A stretch of 64,000 nucleotides of DNA, taken from positions 1,488,001 through 1,552,000 of the forward strand of contig OY969702.1 in assembly GCA_963702055.1 (NCBI GenBank). The letters are read 5' to 3'. A model generated the notes under the pieces. That model did not search any database, was not told the DNA's origin, and worked only from the letters and a program-made list of their open reading frames with translations. Each line of letters opens with the position of its first letter. Position 1 is the first letter of the stretch. This DNA comes from CAWINX01 sp963702055 (lineage in GTDB: Bacteria; Actinomycetota; Thermoleophilia; Solirubrobacterales; 70-9). A program made the position numbers and the translations under genes. Positions 6,288 through 15,541 of this stretch are shown piece after piece.

Positions 6288-9119
6288 ATGTCCAAGACCG
6301 CCACCAGCTCCCCCCAGACCGGTCTGCAGGGCCTCTCGATCGAGCGGCGATTTAGTCGCGAAGGGGCCCATCCCTTCGACGAGGTCGAGTGGGAGACGCG
6401 GGATGCAGTGATCGGCAACCCCGAGAGCCCGGCCTTCGAGCAGCGCGGCGTCGAGTTCCCGGTGGACTGGTCCCAGAACGCGACCAACATCGTCGCCCAG
6501 AAGTACTTCCGCGGCCAGCTCGGCTCGCCGGAGCGCGAGTCCTCGGTCAAACAGATGATCGGCCGGGTCGCGGGGACGATCTCGAACTGGGGGCGCGAGG
6601 GCGGCTACTTCGCCTCGCCCGAGGACGCCGACGCCTTCGAGGCGGAGCTGGCCTCGATCCTGCTCAACCAGAAGGCGGCCTTCAACTCGCCGGTCTGGTT
6701 CAACGTCGGCTTCGAGGAACGGCCGCAGTGCTCGGCCTGCTTCATCCTCAGCGTCGAGGACAACATGGACTCGATCCTCGACTGGAACACCAAAGAGGGC
6801 AAGATCTTCCGCGGCGGCTCCGGCTCGGGGATCAACCTCTCCAACATCCGCGGCTCGATGGAGCAGCTGAAAAAGGGCGGCACGGCGAGCGGCCCGGTCA
6901 GCTTCATGCGCGGCGCCGACTCCTGGGCGGGGACGATCAAGTCGGGCGGCAAGACGCGCCGCGCCGCAAAGATGGTCGTGCTCGACGTCGACCACCCGGA
7001 TGTCGAGCACTTCATCTGGTGCAAGGCCAAAGAGGAGGAGAAGGCGGGAGCGCTGCGCGACGCCGGCTTCGACATGTCAATCGACGGCGAGGGCTTCACC
7101 TCGATCCAGTACCAGAACGCCAACAACTCGGTGCGGGTGACCGACGAGTTCATGGAGGCGGTCGAGGCCGGCGGCGAGTGGGACCTGACCGCGCGGACAA
7201 CCGGCGAGGCGGTGAAGACGCTCGACGCGCGCGACCTGATGAACCAGATCTCCGACGCCGCCTGGCGCTGCGCCGATCCCGGCGTCCAGTACGACACGAC
7301 GATCAACCGCTGGCACACCTGCCCGGAGTCGGGCCGGATCAACGCCTCCAACCCGTGCAGCGAGTACATGCACGTCGACGACTCGGCCTGCAACCTCGCC
7401 TCGATCAACCTGATGAAGTTCCGCCGCAAGGACGGCTCCTTCGACGCCGCGGAATTCGAGCACGCGGTCGACATCGTCTTCCTCGCCCAGGAGATCGTGG
7501 TCGGCTGCTCCAGCTACCCGACCGAGGAGATCGGCGTCAACGCCAATGCCTTCCGCCAGCTCGGGCTCGGCTACGCCAACCTCGGCGCGCTGCTGATGTC
7601 CGACGGCCTGCCGTATGACTCCGACGAGGGGCGCAACGTGGCGGCGGCGATAACCGCGCTGATGACCGGGCGCGCCTACCGCCAGTCGGCACTGATCGCG
7701 GCCGGGGCGACCGGGCCCTACGCCGAGTACGAGCGCAACCGCGAGGCCCACAACGGGGTGATGCGGATGCACCGCGACGCCTCCCATGACATCGACCCGA
7801 CCGGGATCAAGGGCGACCTGCTGGAGGCCGCTCAGCGCTCCTGGGACGAGGCGGTCGAATTGGGCGAGGAGCACGGCTACCGCAACGCACAGGCGACGGT
7901 GCTGGCGCCGACCGGGACGATCAGCTTCCTGATGGACTGCGACACGACCGGGATCGAGCCCGACTTCTCCCTGGTCAAGTTCAAGGAGCTGGTCGGCGGC
8001 GGGCAGATGACGATCGTCAACCGCTCGGTGCCGCTGGCGCTGCGCACGCTCGGCTACGCGGAGCCGCAGGTCGAGCAGATCGACGCCTACATCGCCGAGC
8101 AAGGGACGATCGTCGGCGCCCCCGGCTTCGAGGACGAGCACCTACCGGTCTTCGACGTCGCGGTCGGCGAGCGGGCGATCAGCCACACCGGCCACATCGA
8201 CATGATGGCCGCGACCCAGCCGTTCATCTCCGGGGCGATCAGCAAGACGGTCAACCTGCCGCAGTCGGCGACGATCGACGACATCGCCGACGCTTACACG
8301 CGCGGCTGGAAGGGCGGCCTGAAGGCGCTGGCGATCTACCGCGACGGCTCGAAGACGGCGCAGGCGCTGCGCACCGACGCCCAGGACGAGAAGGAGGCGA
8401 AGTCCGAGGAGCCGGTCGCGGCGAAGCCGCCGGAGCGCAAACGGATGCCGCGCGAGCGCGAGTCGATCACCCACAAGTTCTCGATCGCCGGCCACGAGGG
8501 CTACATCACCGCCGGCAAGTACGAGGACGGCACGGTCGGGGAGATCTTCCTCACCGACATCGGCAAGGAAGGGTCGACGATGCGGGGGTTGCTCAACGCC
8601 TTCGCGACGGCGATCTCGATCGGCCTCCAGTACGGGGTGCCGCTCGACGTCTTCGTGCGCAAGTTCAGCTACATGCGCTTCGAGCCGGAGGGAATCACCG
8701 GCAACCCCGAGATCCCCTTCGCCAAATCGATGCCCGACTACATCATGCGCTGGCTGGCGAGCCGCTTCATCGACGACATCGACGAGCTCGAGGACCTCGG
8801 CATCCTCACCCAGGAGGTGCGGGCGAAAAAGGATGCCGAGACCAGCCAGCTCGGCCTCGGCATCGCCACCGACACCGCCGGTCCCGCCAACGGGGGCAAC
8901 GGCAACTCGAAGCCGGCCAACGGCAACGGCGCCGCGAAGGCGAGCGGCGGCGAAGCCGTCCCCGCCGCGGCGGCCTTCACCGACACCCCGCCGGTCGTCC
9001 CGGCCAAGATGTCCGGCCTCGACCTCGGCCCCGCCTGCGACCAGTGCGGCGGCATGATGCAGCGAACCGGCAGCTGCTACACGTGCTCGTCCTGCGGCAA
9101 CAACACCGGCTGCGGCTGA
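6288..9119 (+). CDS. nrdJ: Adenosylcobalamin-dependent (class II) ribonucleotide reductase
   Basis: Reduces ribonucleotides to deoxyribonucleotides using a B12-generated thiyl radical; it needs no oxygen. At 943 residues it has normal length for the large NrdJ form. The active-site set includes the QCSAC cysteine (Cys148) and NPCSE (Cys357, Glu359). LAPTGTISFLMDCDTTGIEPDF is family-typical. A C-terminal cysteine-rich tail (CDQCGGM...GSCYTCSSCG) matches the redox-shuttling tail. A good Shine-Dalgarno (GAGAGGAGAAG) ends 5 nt before the ATG. No intein is present. I found no NrdR box or B12 riboswitch in the 131-bp upstream gap. Confidence 0.96.
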   Translation: MSKTATSSPQTGLQGLSIERRFSREGAHPFDEVEWETRDAVIGNPESPAFEQRGVEFPVDWSQNATNIVAQKYFRGQLGSPERESSVKQMIGRVAGTISNWGREGGYFASPEDADAFEAELASILLNQKAAFNSPVWFNVGFEERPQCSACFILSVEDNMDSILDWNTKEGKIFRGGSGSGINLSNIRGSMEQLKKGGTASGPVSFMRGADSWAGTIKSGGKTRRAAKMVVLDVDHPDVEHFIWCKAKEEEKAGALRDAGFDMSIDGEGFTSIQYQNANNSVRVTDEFMEAVEAGGEWDLTARTTGEAVKTLDARDLMNQISDAAWRCADPGVQYDTTINRWHTCPESGRINASNPCSEYMHVDDSACNLASINLMKFRRKDGSFDAAEFEHAVDIVFLAQEIVVGCSSYPTEEIGVNANAFRQLGLGYANLGALLMSDGLPYDSDEGRNVAAAITALMTGRAYRQSALIAAGATGPYAEYERNREAHNGVMRMHRDASHDIDPTGIKGDLLEAAQRSWDEAVELGEEHGYRNAQATVLAPTGTISFLMDCDTTGIEPDFSLVKFKELVGGGQMTIVNRSVPLALRTLGYAEPQVEQIDAYIAEQGTIVGAPGFEDEHLPVFDVAVGERAISHTGHIDMMAATQPFISGAISKTVNLPQSATIDDIADAYTRGWKGGLKALAIYRDGSKTAQALRTDAQDEKEAKSEEPVAAKPPERKRMPRERESITHKFSIAGHEGYITAGKYEDGTVGEIFLTDIGKEGSTMRGLLNAFATAISIGLQYGVPLDVFVRKFSYMRFEPEGITGNPEIPFAKSMPDYIMRWLASRFIDDIDELEDLGILTQEVRAKKDAETSQLGLGIATDTAGPANGGNGNSKPANGNGAAKASGGEAVPAAAAFTDTPPVVPAKMSGLDLGPACDQCGGMMQRTGSCYTCSSCGNNTGCG

Positions 9120-9216
9120 GGTGTAGGACACGGCGCAAGGTCGCACCCGCGGCTGCGCGCCGTGCGGAGCACTGTCGCTCCGCCGCGTGCACGCCCTTGC
9201 TTGGTCCTACGCCTCA
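9117..9216. terminator. 100-nt nested hairpin between convergent genes
   Basis: The outer arms TGAGGTGTAGGAC (9117-9129) and GTCCTACGCCTCA (9204-9216) pair with one G-T mismatch, and a perfect inner hairpin GCGGAGC/GCTCCGC lies at 9164-9183. The nrdJ stop codon is in the left arm. Its location between convergent nrdJ and the protease gene suggests a bidirectional terminator, but it lacks T-tracts. Confidence 0.5.
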
Positions 9217-9229
9217 GGGCCGGGTCAGC

Positions 9230-10117
9230 TCACGGCAGGTGTTTTAGGAAGTTGGCGATTGCGTTGCCGAAGTAGGGGGAGTAGAGGCGGTTGCGGTCGC
9301 CGTCGTAGCTGTAGCTGGTGACGCCGTCGATCAGGCCGTCGGCCGCGACCCAGGCGCCGCCGCTGGAGCCGGCGGCCATGTCGCAGCGGGCCGGCAGGGT
9401 CGGCGGGGCGAGCGGGGAGAGGGTCAGGCGGTCGCTGCCAAGGCCGACGCTCTTGCACTCCCGTAGCTGCTGGCCGGCAGCGGCGGCGGCCGGATAGCCG
9501 AAGATCTGGAGGGGTATGTGCCGGCGGCGGTTGTACTCGTAGCCACGGGCGCCGACCACGTCATCGAGGACGCCAAAGGAATTCGGCAGCACGTGAAGAG
9601 CGGCGACGTCGAAGTTGTTGTTCTCGCTGTGGCGCCAATGGAGCATGACGTGGACGGCGTCGGCCGCGAACGTCCCAAACGGGCGCTGGCCGTGATCGAA
9701 GGCGGGAACGAATATGAGGTGGGTCCCCCATCTGTGGCCCTCGACGACGCAGTGCCCCGCGGTCAAGACGATCGAGCGGCTCGGGGTGTCGAGCGCCGTC
9801 CCCGAGCACGAATAGGGGCCCTGGCGAGGATCGACGCCGAAGATGCGGCCGTTCATGCGCTCGTCCACCGCGGAGGCGTCGGAGACGCCGATGCTGCTGA
9901 TCCGTGCCGTCGAACCGGAGGACTTCCGCGGAGCGCCCGGAGAGCCACGCAGCAGCGCGGCTCGCACCCTCTGCGGGGTCCAGAAGCGCGCCGCCCCCCT
10001 GGGGACGGCGACCCGATGCGAGCTCAGCGCGGCGCCGGCGGCCGTCGAAGGCATTATCGCTGCAAATAGCGAGGCGGCGGCGAACGCCGCGACGATGACT
10101 CCCCGGATCCGATTCAT
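9230..10117 (-). CDS. Secreted trypsin-like serine protease
   Basis: A 295-residue exported protease. The start at ATG 10117 gives a signal peptide (MNRIRGVIVAAFAAASLFAA, likely cut near AAGA). A longer frame to 10147 would put ten extra residues before the signal. The S1 catalytic triad is visible: His122 in LTAGHC, Asp170 in NNNFDVAAL, Ser252 in AAGSSGGAW. Cys104/Cys123 and Cys221/Cys245 could form disulphides. No PDZ or other domain follows, so it resembles actinobacterial secreted V8/trypsin-like proteases. It faces nrdJ across a hairpin. Confidence 0.9.
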   Translation of the reverse strand: MNRIRGVIVAAFAAASLFAAIMPSTAAGAALSSHRVAVPRGAARFWTPQRVRAALLRGSPGAPRKSSGSTARISSIGVSDASAVDERMNGRIFGVDPRQGPYSCSGTALDTPSRSIVLTAGHCVVEGHRWGTHLIFVPAFDHGQRPFGTFAADAVHVMLHWRHSENNNFDVAALHVLPNSFGVLDDVVGARGYEYNRRRHIPLQIFGYPAAAAAGQQLRECKSVGLGSDRLTLSPLAPPTLPARCDMAAGSSGGAWVAADGLIDGVTSYSYDGDRNRLYSPYFGNAIANFLKHLP

Positions 10118-10205
10118 GCGACGCGCATAGTGCCACACGATGCTCACGCAAATCTAAACCCGCCAATCGGGTCAGGTTTCGGCGGGTCTGTAGCCTGGGC
10201 CCGCC

Positions 10206-11264
10206 GTGTCAGCCGCCGTCCGCCTCCCGCCCCGGGCCGAGTTCGCAATCCTGCGGGCCTTCTGCGCGCTGCCGCGGCCCCTGCGCCGGCTCGTCGCCGG
10301 GCCGCCCGTGAAGCTCGACGGACAGGCGCTCGCGAGCGAGATCGGCGTCGTCGTGCGCCTCGCGGCCCTGGCCGGCGAGACCTCGGTGACCGGCGGCGGC
10401 GAGGTCGAGGCGGCTCGCGCCCAGTACCGGCTCGGATCGGCGGCCACGGCCGGCCCGCCGATCCCGATGGCGCGAGTGGGGGAACTGACGATCCCGGGGC
10501 CCGCCGGGACGATCGCGGCGCGACTCTATGACCGCGGCGCCAGGACCGCGACCCCGCGACCGATAATCGTCTATTACCACGGCGGCGGCTGGGTGATCGG
10601 CGACCTCGACACCCATGACGGGCTCTGTCGCTTCCTTGCCGCCGCGACGGGAGCTCTGGTCCTCTCGATCGACTACCGGCTCGCGCCCGAGCATCCCTTT
10701 CCCGCCCCCGGCGAGGACGCGCACGCGGCATTCGCGTGGGCGGTCGAGAACGCGGCGGCGCTGGGCGCCGACCCGGCCCGGATCGCGGTGGGCGGCGACA
10801 GCGCCGGCGGCAACCTGGCGACCGTGGTGAGCAGAACCGCGCGCGACGCGGGCGAACGACTGCCGGCGATGCAGCTGATGCTCTACCCGGTGACCGACGA
10901 TGTCGAGGACTGGCCCTCCCGCCGCACCTTCGCCTCAGGCTTCCTGCTGAGTGCCGACGACATGGACTGGTTCCGCGATCACTACGTCATCGACCCCGCC
11001 CACGCGGCTCACCCGGACGCCTCGCCCTTCCAGGCGGGGGACCTCTCCGGCCTGCCGCCGGCCTACGTCGCCACGGCCGGCTTCGACCCGCTGCGCGACG
11101 AGGGAGAGGCCTACGCGATGAAGATGCGCGAGGCGGGGGTGCGAGTGGCGCTGCGCCGCCACCCCGGCCTGATCCACGGCTTCGGCCAGCTGACCCAGGT
11201 GAGCAGTGCCGCTCGCGCCGCTATGTCCGAGGCGGCCGGCGCGGTGCGCATGCTGCTCGCCTAA
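10206..11264 (+). CDS. Alpha/beta hydrolase, hormone-sensitive-lipase family esterase
   Basis: A carboxylester hydrolase of 352 residues starting at GTG. The oxyanion-hole HGGGW is at 125-129, the nucleophile elbow GDSAGG has Ser199, and the acid and base are Asp294 (in AGFDPLRDEG) and His324 (in GLIHGF). This is the full HSL-type catalytic set. An N-terminal cap of about 100 residues precedes the core. The substrate is unknown; short-chain esters are typical. It is a single gene, divergent from the protease and convergent with the ABC permease. Confidence 0.92.
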   Translation: MSAAVRLPPRAEFAILRAFCALPRPLRRLVAGPPVKLDGQALASEIGVVVRLAALAGETSVTGGGEVEAARAQYRLGSAATAGPPIPMARVGELTIPGPAGTIAARLYDRGARTATPRPIIVYYHGGGWVIGDLDTHDGLCRFLAAATGALVLSIDYRLAPEHPFPAPGEDAHAAFAWAVENAAALGADPARIAVGGDSAGGNLATVVSRTARDAGERLPAMQLMLYPVTDDVEDWPSRRTFASGFLLSADDMDWFRDHYVIDPAHAAHPDASPFQAGDLSGLPPAYVATAGFDPLRDEGEAYAMKMREAGVRVALRRHPGLIHGFGQLTQVSSAARAAMSEAAGAVRMLLA

Positions 11265-11286
11265 ACGCCCCGCCGATGGTGGGCAG

Positions 11287-13866
11287 CTACTCGTAGTGGA
11301 GCGCTTCCAGCACGTTTAGGCGGGCGGCGCGGCGGGCTGGAAGAACCGCGGCCAGGACGCCCGCGGCGATTGCGACGATCGTGAAGGCGATCAGCGAGCC
11401 GATCGGCAGCGAGAAGCCGATGCCCTGGTCGGACAGGGCCTGGGTGAAGACGGCGGCGAGGAAGATGCCGAGCGGCAGGCCGAGCCCAGCGCCGATCAGC
11501 GCCGTGATCACACTCTCCTGTCGAATCATTCTGCGCACTTGCCGTCGCGTCATCCCGATCGCTCGCAGCATCCCGATCTCCCGGGTCCGCTCGAAGACCG
11601 AGAGGACCAGCGTGTTGACCATCCCGAAGAGGCTGACGATCACCGAGAGCGCCAGCAGGACGTAGAGCAGATTGAGCAGTTTGTCGATCCCACTGGCGCG
11701 TTTGTCGACCCAGCCGGCCTTGGTGTAGACGACGGCGTCGGGATAAGGCTTCAGCGTGCGCTGCAACGACGCGGTGTTGGCGGGGGTCTCGCCGCCGCTG
11801 GTGTCGACAAACGTGTAGATGTTCGACGGTCGCGGGAAGAAGCGGTCGAAGGCGGCCTGGGAGATCAACACCTTGGCGACCAGCGGGTCGACCTTCTGAA
11901 CCTGCGAAGGAGCCTGGATCCCGGCAACCCGCAGGTGGACCAGGTTCCCCGAAGCCGTGCGCAGCGTGAACGCGCTGCCGACGCGCAGGCCGTGATCGTC
12001 GGCGAAGCCCTGTTCGACCACGGCGCCGCCCAGGCCGAGTCGCGCCAGCGCCGCGTTGGATCCCTCGCTCCAGCTCAGGTTGAAGACGCGGCCGAAGTTG
12101 GAGGCGACACCGTTGACGAGGGTGTCGCTACCGAAGACCTTTGCCTCGTCGCTGCGAACGTTGGAGACGAGGCTGACCCCCCGCGATCCCGGAAGCGCCG
12201 CTCCAACGGCGGCCGGAAACGGCTCGAACCCATTCTTCGAGGTGACGACGTAGTCGGAGCTGACCGAGCTCTGCAGCGCGTCGCGTTCTGAAACACGCAG
12301 GCCGGCGCCGAGCGTCGCCACCACGGTTACCAGCGCCAGCCCGACCATCAGCGCCGAGGCGGTGCGCGCGGTGCGCACCGGGTTGCGAGTCGCGTTCTCG
12401 CTCGCCAGCCGGCCCGCCTCACCGCCGATGCGGCGAGCCGGCTCGCCCACCGCGGCAGCAAGCGGGCGCACCAGCTGCGCGGCGCCGAGGCCGACGGCGA
12501 CGAACATCGCCAGGCAGCCGGCCCCGATCAGCTGGATCGACGTCAGCGTCGCGAGGCCACCGAAGGACCCGTAGGCGAGCAGGGCGGCCGCAACCGCCAC
12601 GACCACGGCGACGATCGGCCCGCGCCGCCGCGAGATCCCGCTGGGGGGAAGCGTCGCCCCCTCGCGCATCGCGGCGATCGGCGGGATGCGGGTGGCCCGC
12701 AGCGCCGGGGCGATGCCGGCGACCATCGTCACGCCGATCCCCAGCAGCAACGCGACGATCACGGTGCGGGTGGCGAAAACCGTGCCGGCGGTAGGCAGCG
12801 AGATCCCGATCCCGTCGAAGATCGCCTCAAGGCCCTTCGCCAGCCCGAGCCCGCAGAACAAGCCGACCACCGAAGCGAGCACGCCGACGCAAAAGCTCTC
12901 AATCAGGACCGAGCGCAGCACCTGCCGCCGCGACGCTCCAAGCGAGCGCAGCGTCGCGAACTCCCTGATTCGCTGAGCGACCGTGATCGAGATGGTGTTG
13001 AAGGTGACGAACGCCCCAACCAGGACCGCGATCCCGGCGAAGGCGAGCAGGAAGTACTGGATGAACTGGAGGGCCCCCTGAATGTCCTTCGAATCCGAAC
13101 GAGCCTGCTGGGTGCCGGTTTTCACCTGGGTCGCCGGGGGCAGGAGGGGACGCACCTGCTCGACCACCTGCCGCGGCGTGAAGCCCGGCTTCGCCGCGAG
13201 GAAGATGGTGTCGACACGGGGCCCCTTGCTCAGCAGGCGCTGTGCCTCCGACACCGTGAAGACGGCGATCGTGGTCGCGCCAAGCGAGCTGACCGACCCG
13301 AAGGTGGCGATGCCCGAGATCGTGAAGTAGCGAGTCGGGCCCAGCGCGGAGACGCCGATCCGCTGCCCGACCGAGAACCCGTACTTGTCGGCTACCCCCT
13401 TGTCGATCACCACCTGGTCGCCGTTGACGGCCCAGCGGCCGGCGGTCAGCGTCATCGGGTTGAAACGGGCCTCGTCGGGATTGAAGCCGAAGGCGAAGGT
13501 CGGCGCCCCCCCGGCGGAGATCGTCTTGCCCTGCCGGTTGAGCAGCTGCGCCTTGTCGGCGGTCGAGCCGACCGCGAAGATCGCTCCGGCGGCGGCCTGA
13601 ACGCCCGGCAGCTTCCGCACCTTTCCGGCCAGGGACTCGGGAATGGTGACGTTGCCGGCAGTCGAGTTGGAAACGATGCTCTTGCCTGAGATGACCGCGC
13701 TGGTGTTGGCGTAGGAGGCGGTAAAGATGCCGTTGAAGGCCTTGGTAATGGTGTCCGTGAGGACGTAGGTGCCGCTCACCATCGCCACTCCGATCACGAT
13801 CGCGAGGGCGATCAGGACCGTGCGGCCGCGGCGGAAGAGGAGGCTCCTGACCGCGACCCGACTCAC
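11287..13866 (-). CDS. ABC transporter permease with two FtsX-type domains
   Basis: An 859-residue membrane protein of the MacB/LolE-like class. It has an N-terminal helix (LLFRRGRTVLIALAIVIGV), a large extracytoplasmic domain, three helices with the FtsX signature (REFATLRSLGASRRQV), then a second copy of the layout ending in REIGMLRAIGMTRRQVRRM. Such two-domain permeases move lipids, lipoproteins or peptides, or act as mechanical transmitters, with a MacB-like ATPase. The ATPase gene upstream overlaps by 4 bp. A second exporter of similar design is at 45895-49004. Confidence 0.93.
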   Translation of the reverse strand: MSRVAVRSLLFRRGRTVLIALAIVIGVAMVSGTYVLTDTITKAFNGIFTASYANTSAVISGKSIVSNSTAGNVTIPESLAGKVRKLPGVQAAAGAIFAVGSTADKAQLLNRQGKTISAGGAPTFAFGFNPDEARFNPMTLTAGRWAVNGDQVVIDKGVADKYGFSVGQRIGVSALGPTRYFTISGIATFGSVSSLGATTIAVFTVSEAQRLLSKGPRVDTIFLAAKPGFTPRQVVEQVRPLLPPATQVKTGTQQARSDSKDIQGALQFIQYFLLAFAGIAVLVGAFVTFNTISITVAQRIREFATLRSLGASRRQVLRSVLIESFCVGVLASVVGLFCGLGLAKGLEAIFDGIGISLPTAGTVFATRTVIVALLLGIGVTMVAGIAPALRATRIPPIAAMREGATLPPSGISRRRGPIVAVVVAVAAALLAYGSFGGLATLTSIQLIGAGCLAMFVAVGLGAAQLVRPLAAAVGEPARRIGGEAGRLASENATRNPVRTARTASALMVGLALVTVVATLGAGLRVSERDALQSSVSSDYVVTSKNGFEPFPAAVGAALPGSRGVSLVSNVRSDEAKVFGSDTLVNGVASNFGRVFNLSWSEGSNAALARLGLGGAVVEQGFADDHGLRVGSAFTLRTASGNLVHLRVAGIQAPSQVQKVDPLVAKVLISQAAFDRFFPRPSNIYTFVDTSGGETPANTASLQRTLKPYPDAVVYTKAGWVDKRASGIDKLLNLLYVLLALSVIVSLFGMVNTLVLSVFERTREIGMLRAIGMTRRQVRRMIRQESVITALIGAGLGLPLGIFLAAVFTQALSDQGIGFSLPIGSLIAFTIVAIAAGVLAAVLPARRAARLNVLEALHYE

Positions 13867-14564
13867 GCGAGCTGTTGCGTAGCCGAGACGATCGCCGCGA
13901 TGTCGGGATTCGGAAGGTCGCGAACGACCTTCCCGTCGGCAAGGAAAAGGACGCGGTCGGCGATCGCCGCCGCGTTGGCGTCATGGGTGACCATCAGCGT
14001 GGTCTGGCCATAGGCGTCGACCGATGAGCGCATCAGGCCGAGGATCTCCGCCCCCGCCGCGGAGTCAAGGTTGCCGGTCGGCTCGTCGGCGAAAACGATG
14101 GTCGGGCGCGAGACGAGCGCGCGGACCATTGCCACGCGTTGCTGCTCACCCCCGGAGAGCTCGGCGGGGCGGTGACCGCGACGCCCCTCCAGCCCCGCCC
14201 GCCGCAGTAGCTCGGCCAACCACTCCTGATCCGGCCGCTCGCCGGCAATCCGCTCCGGCAACAGGATGTTTTCCTCGGCGGTCAGCATCGGCAGCAGGTT
14301 GAAGAACTGGAAGACGAAGCCGATGCTGCGCCGGCGCAGCATCGTCAACTCGTTGTCGTCGAGCGTGGTGATCTCGACGCCGTCGATCGACACCGTCCCG
14401 CCGGTCGGCTGGTCGAGGCCGGCGAGGATGTGCATCAGGGTCGACTTGCCCGAGCCCGACGGGCCCATGATCGCCGTCAAGCTCCCCTTGTCCAGCTCCA
14501 GGCTCACCCCCCGCAGAGCGTCGACGGCGGTTGCCTCCTCGCCGTAGCGGCGCGTGACGTCCAT
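13863..14564 (-). CDS. ABC transporter ATP-binding protein (MacB/LolD-like)
   Basis: ATPase partner of the FtsX permease encoded just downstream (4-bp overlap). It has Walker A GPSGSGKS, the Q-loop region FVFQFFNLLPMLTAEEN, the signature LSGGEQQRVAMVRAL, Walker B IVFADEPTGNLD and the H-loop MVTHD. I placed the start at ATG 14564 (MDVTRRYGEE). The same frame stays open to a GTG at 14609, but those extra codons run into the inverted-repeat element at 14587-14695. Two further GTG codons between these positions are also possible starts. Confidence 0.9.
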   Translation of the reverse strand: MDVTRRYGEEATAVDALRGVSLELDKGSLTAIMGPSGSGKSTLMHILAGLDQPTGGTVSIDGVEITTLDDNELTMLRRRSIGFVFQFFNLLPMLTAEENILLPERIAGERPDQEWLAELLRRAGLEGRRGHRPAELSGGEQQRVAMVRALVSRPTIVFADEPTGNLDSAAGAEILGLMRSSVDAYGQTTLMVTHDANAAAIADRVLFLADGKVVRDLPNPDIAAIVSATQQLA

Positions 14565-14586
14565 TGCGACCACCACTTGATCTGGG

Positions 14587-14695
14587 GCCGATCCCGGCAG
14601 GGGTTCCACTTAACTTTTTCCGAACACAGTCTGGGGTCGTCCGTTAACCGCCAAGCAGAAAAAGTACAAGACGTTCCACCCCTGCCGGGATCGGC
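14587..14695. repeat. About 109-bp inverted-repeat element, two-copy family, copy 1
   Basis: Perfect 17-bp outer arms GCCGATCCCGGCAGGGG / CCCCTGCCGGGATCGGC. Inside them lies a less regular TTCCACTTAACTTTTT...AAAAAGTACAAGACGTTCCA pairing. It lies between the divergent ABC ATPase and HAD genes and matches the element at 45772-45880, except for the outermost 7 bp and the loop. Confidence 0.85.
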
Positions 14696-14713
14696 TCAAT
14701 AGCCTGGGCCGAA

Positions 14714-15541
14714 ATGGCGAAGGCTTTGGCTGACAGCTTCGATGGGTTTCTGGTCGACCTCGACGGGGTCGTCTGGGAAGGCAGAGAGGCGATCCCGGGG
14801 GCGATCGACGCTCTCAACGCCCTATTGGATGCCGGCAAGGAGATCGTCTTCGTTACCAACAACTCGGTGCGGGCGCCTGCCGCCTACGTGGAACAGCTGC
14901 GTGAGATCGGCGTTCCGGCGGAGGACGGACGCGTCGTCACCGCCGGCGCGTCGACCGCCCAGCTGGCGGCCGAGCGAGTGGGGCAGGGCGGCACCGTCTA
15001 CGTGATCGGGGCGCCGGGCTTCAAGGAGACCGTCGCCGCGACCGGGGTGGCGTTGCTGAGCGGCGTGGAGGGGCAGGGTGCCGACGCGGTGGTCATCTCC
15101 GGCCACCGGGAGTTCGACTACGGCGAGCTGTTCACGGCGACGCGGGCGCTGCAGGGCGGCGCGGCGCTGTTCGCGACCAGCCGCGACCCGACCCTGCCGA
15201 TGCCCGACGGCCCGTGGCCGGGGACCGGGGCGACCCTGGCTGCGGTGGAGACGGCCTCCGGAGCGACGGCGATTATCGGCGGCAAGCCGGAGCGCCACCT
15301 CTTCGACGCGGCCCTCCACACGCTCCGCTGTTCCTTTGCCGGGTATAGAGGGGAAAAGGAACAGCGGAACGGAGTTGTGGCGATGGTCGGCGACCGCGTC
15401 GCCTCCGACATCGAGGGCGGGCGGCGGGCCGGGCTGGAAACGATCCTGGTGCTCAGCGGGGCGACGTCCCGCGAAGAGGCGGAGGTGGCGGACCCGGCGC
15501 CCGACCACGTCATCAACGACCTCGCGGGGCTGCTCGAATGA
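14714..15541 (+). CDS. HAD-superfamily (class IIA, NagD/phosphoglycolate phosphatase-like) hydrolase with palindrome-encoded insert
   Basis: A phosphatase of 275 residues. Motif I is FLVDLDG (Asp15, Asp17), motif II is VTNNS, and the C2a cap follows. Motif III is the lysine in GGKPERHLFD, and motif IV is VAMVGDRVASDIEGG. Class IIA members hydrolyse 2-phosphoglycolate, nucleotide or sugar phosphates; the substrate is unknown here. Residues about 204-218 (RCSFAGYRGEKEQR) are encoded by a palindromic element inserted in frame between motifs III and IV, where homologues have only a short linker. The stop overlaps the MFS start (ATGA), so the two are probably co-transcribed. Confidence 0.9.
   Translation: MAKALADSFDGFLVDLDGVVWEGREAIPGAIDALNALLDAGKEIVFVTNNSVRAPAAYVEQLREIGVPAEDGRVVTAGASTAQLAAERVGQGGTVYVIGAPGFKETVAATGVALLSGVEGQGADAVVISGHREFDYGELFTATRALQGGAALFATSRDPTLPMPDGPWPGTGATLAAVETASGATAIIGGKPERHLFDAALHTLRCSFAGYRGEKEQRNGVVAMVGDRVASDIEGGRRAGLETILVLSGATSREEAEVADPAPDHVINDLAGLLE
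15324..15368. repeat. Palindromic element, CCGCTGTTC-arm type, inside the HAD gene
   Basis: TCCGCTGTTCCTTT and AAAGGAACAGCGGA form perfect 14-bp arms around GCCGGGTATAGAGGGGA. It is in frame within the hydrolase and adds about 15 residues without a stop. Confidence 0.88.

Noticed and set aside
6288..9119. Intein in nrdJ
   Set aside because: Length and motif order are normal; no Hint-type CLxxx or HN splice motifs are seen.
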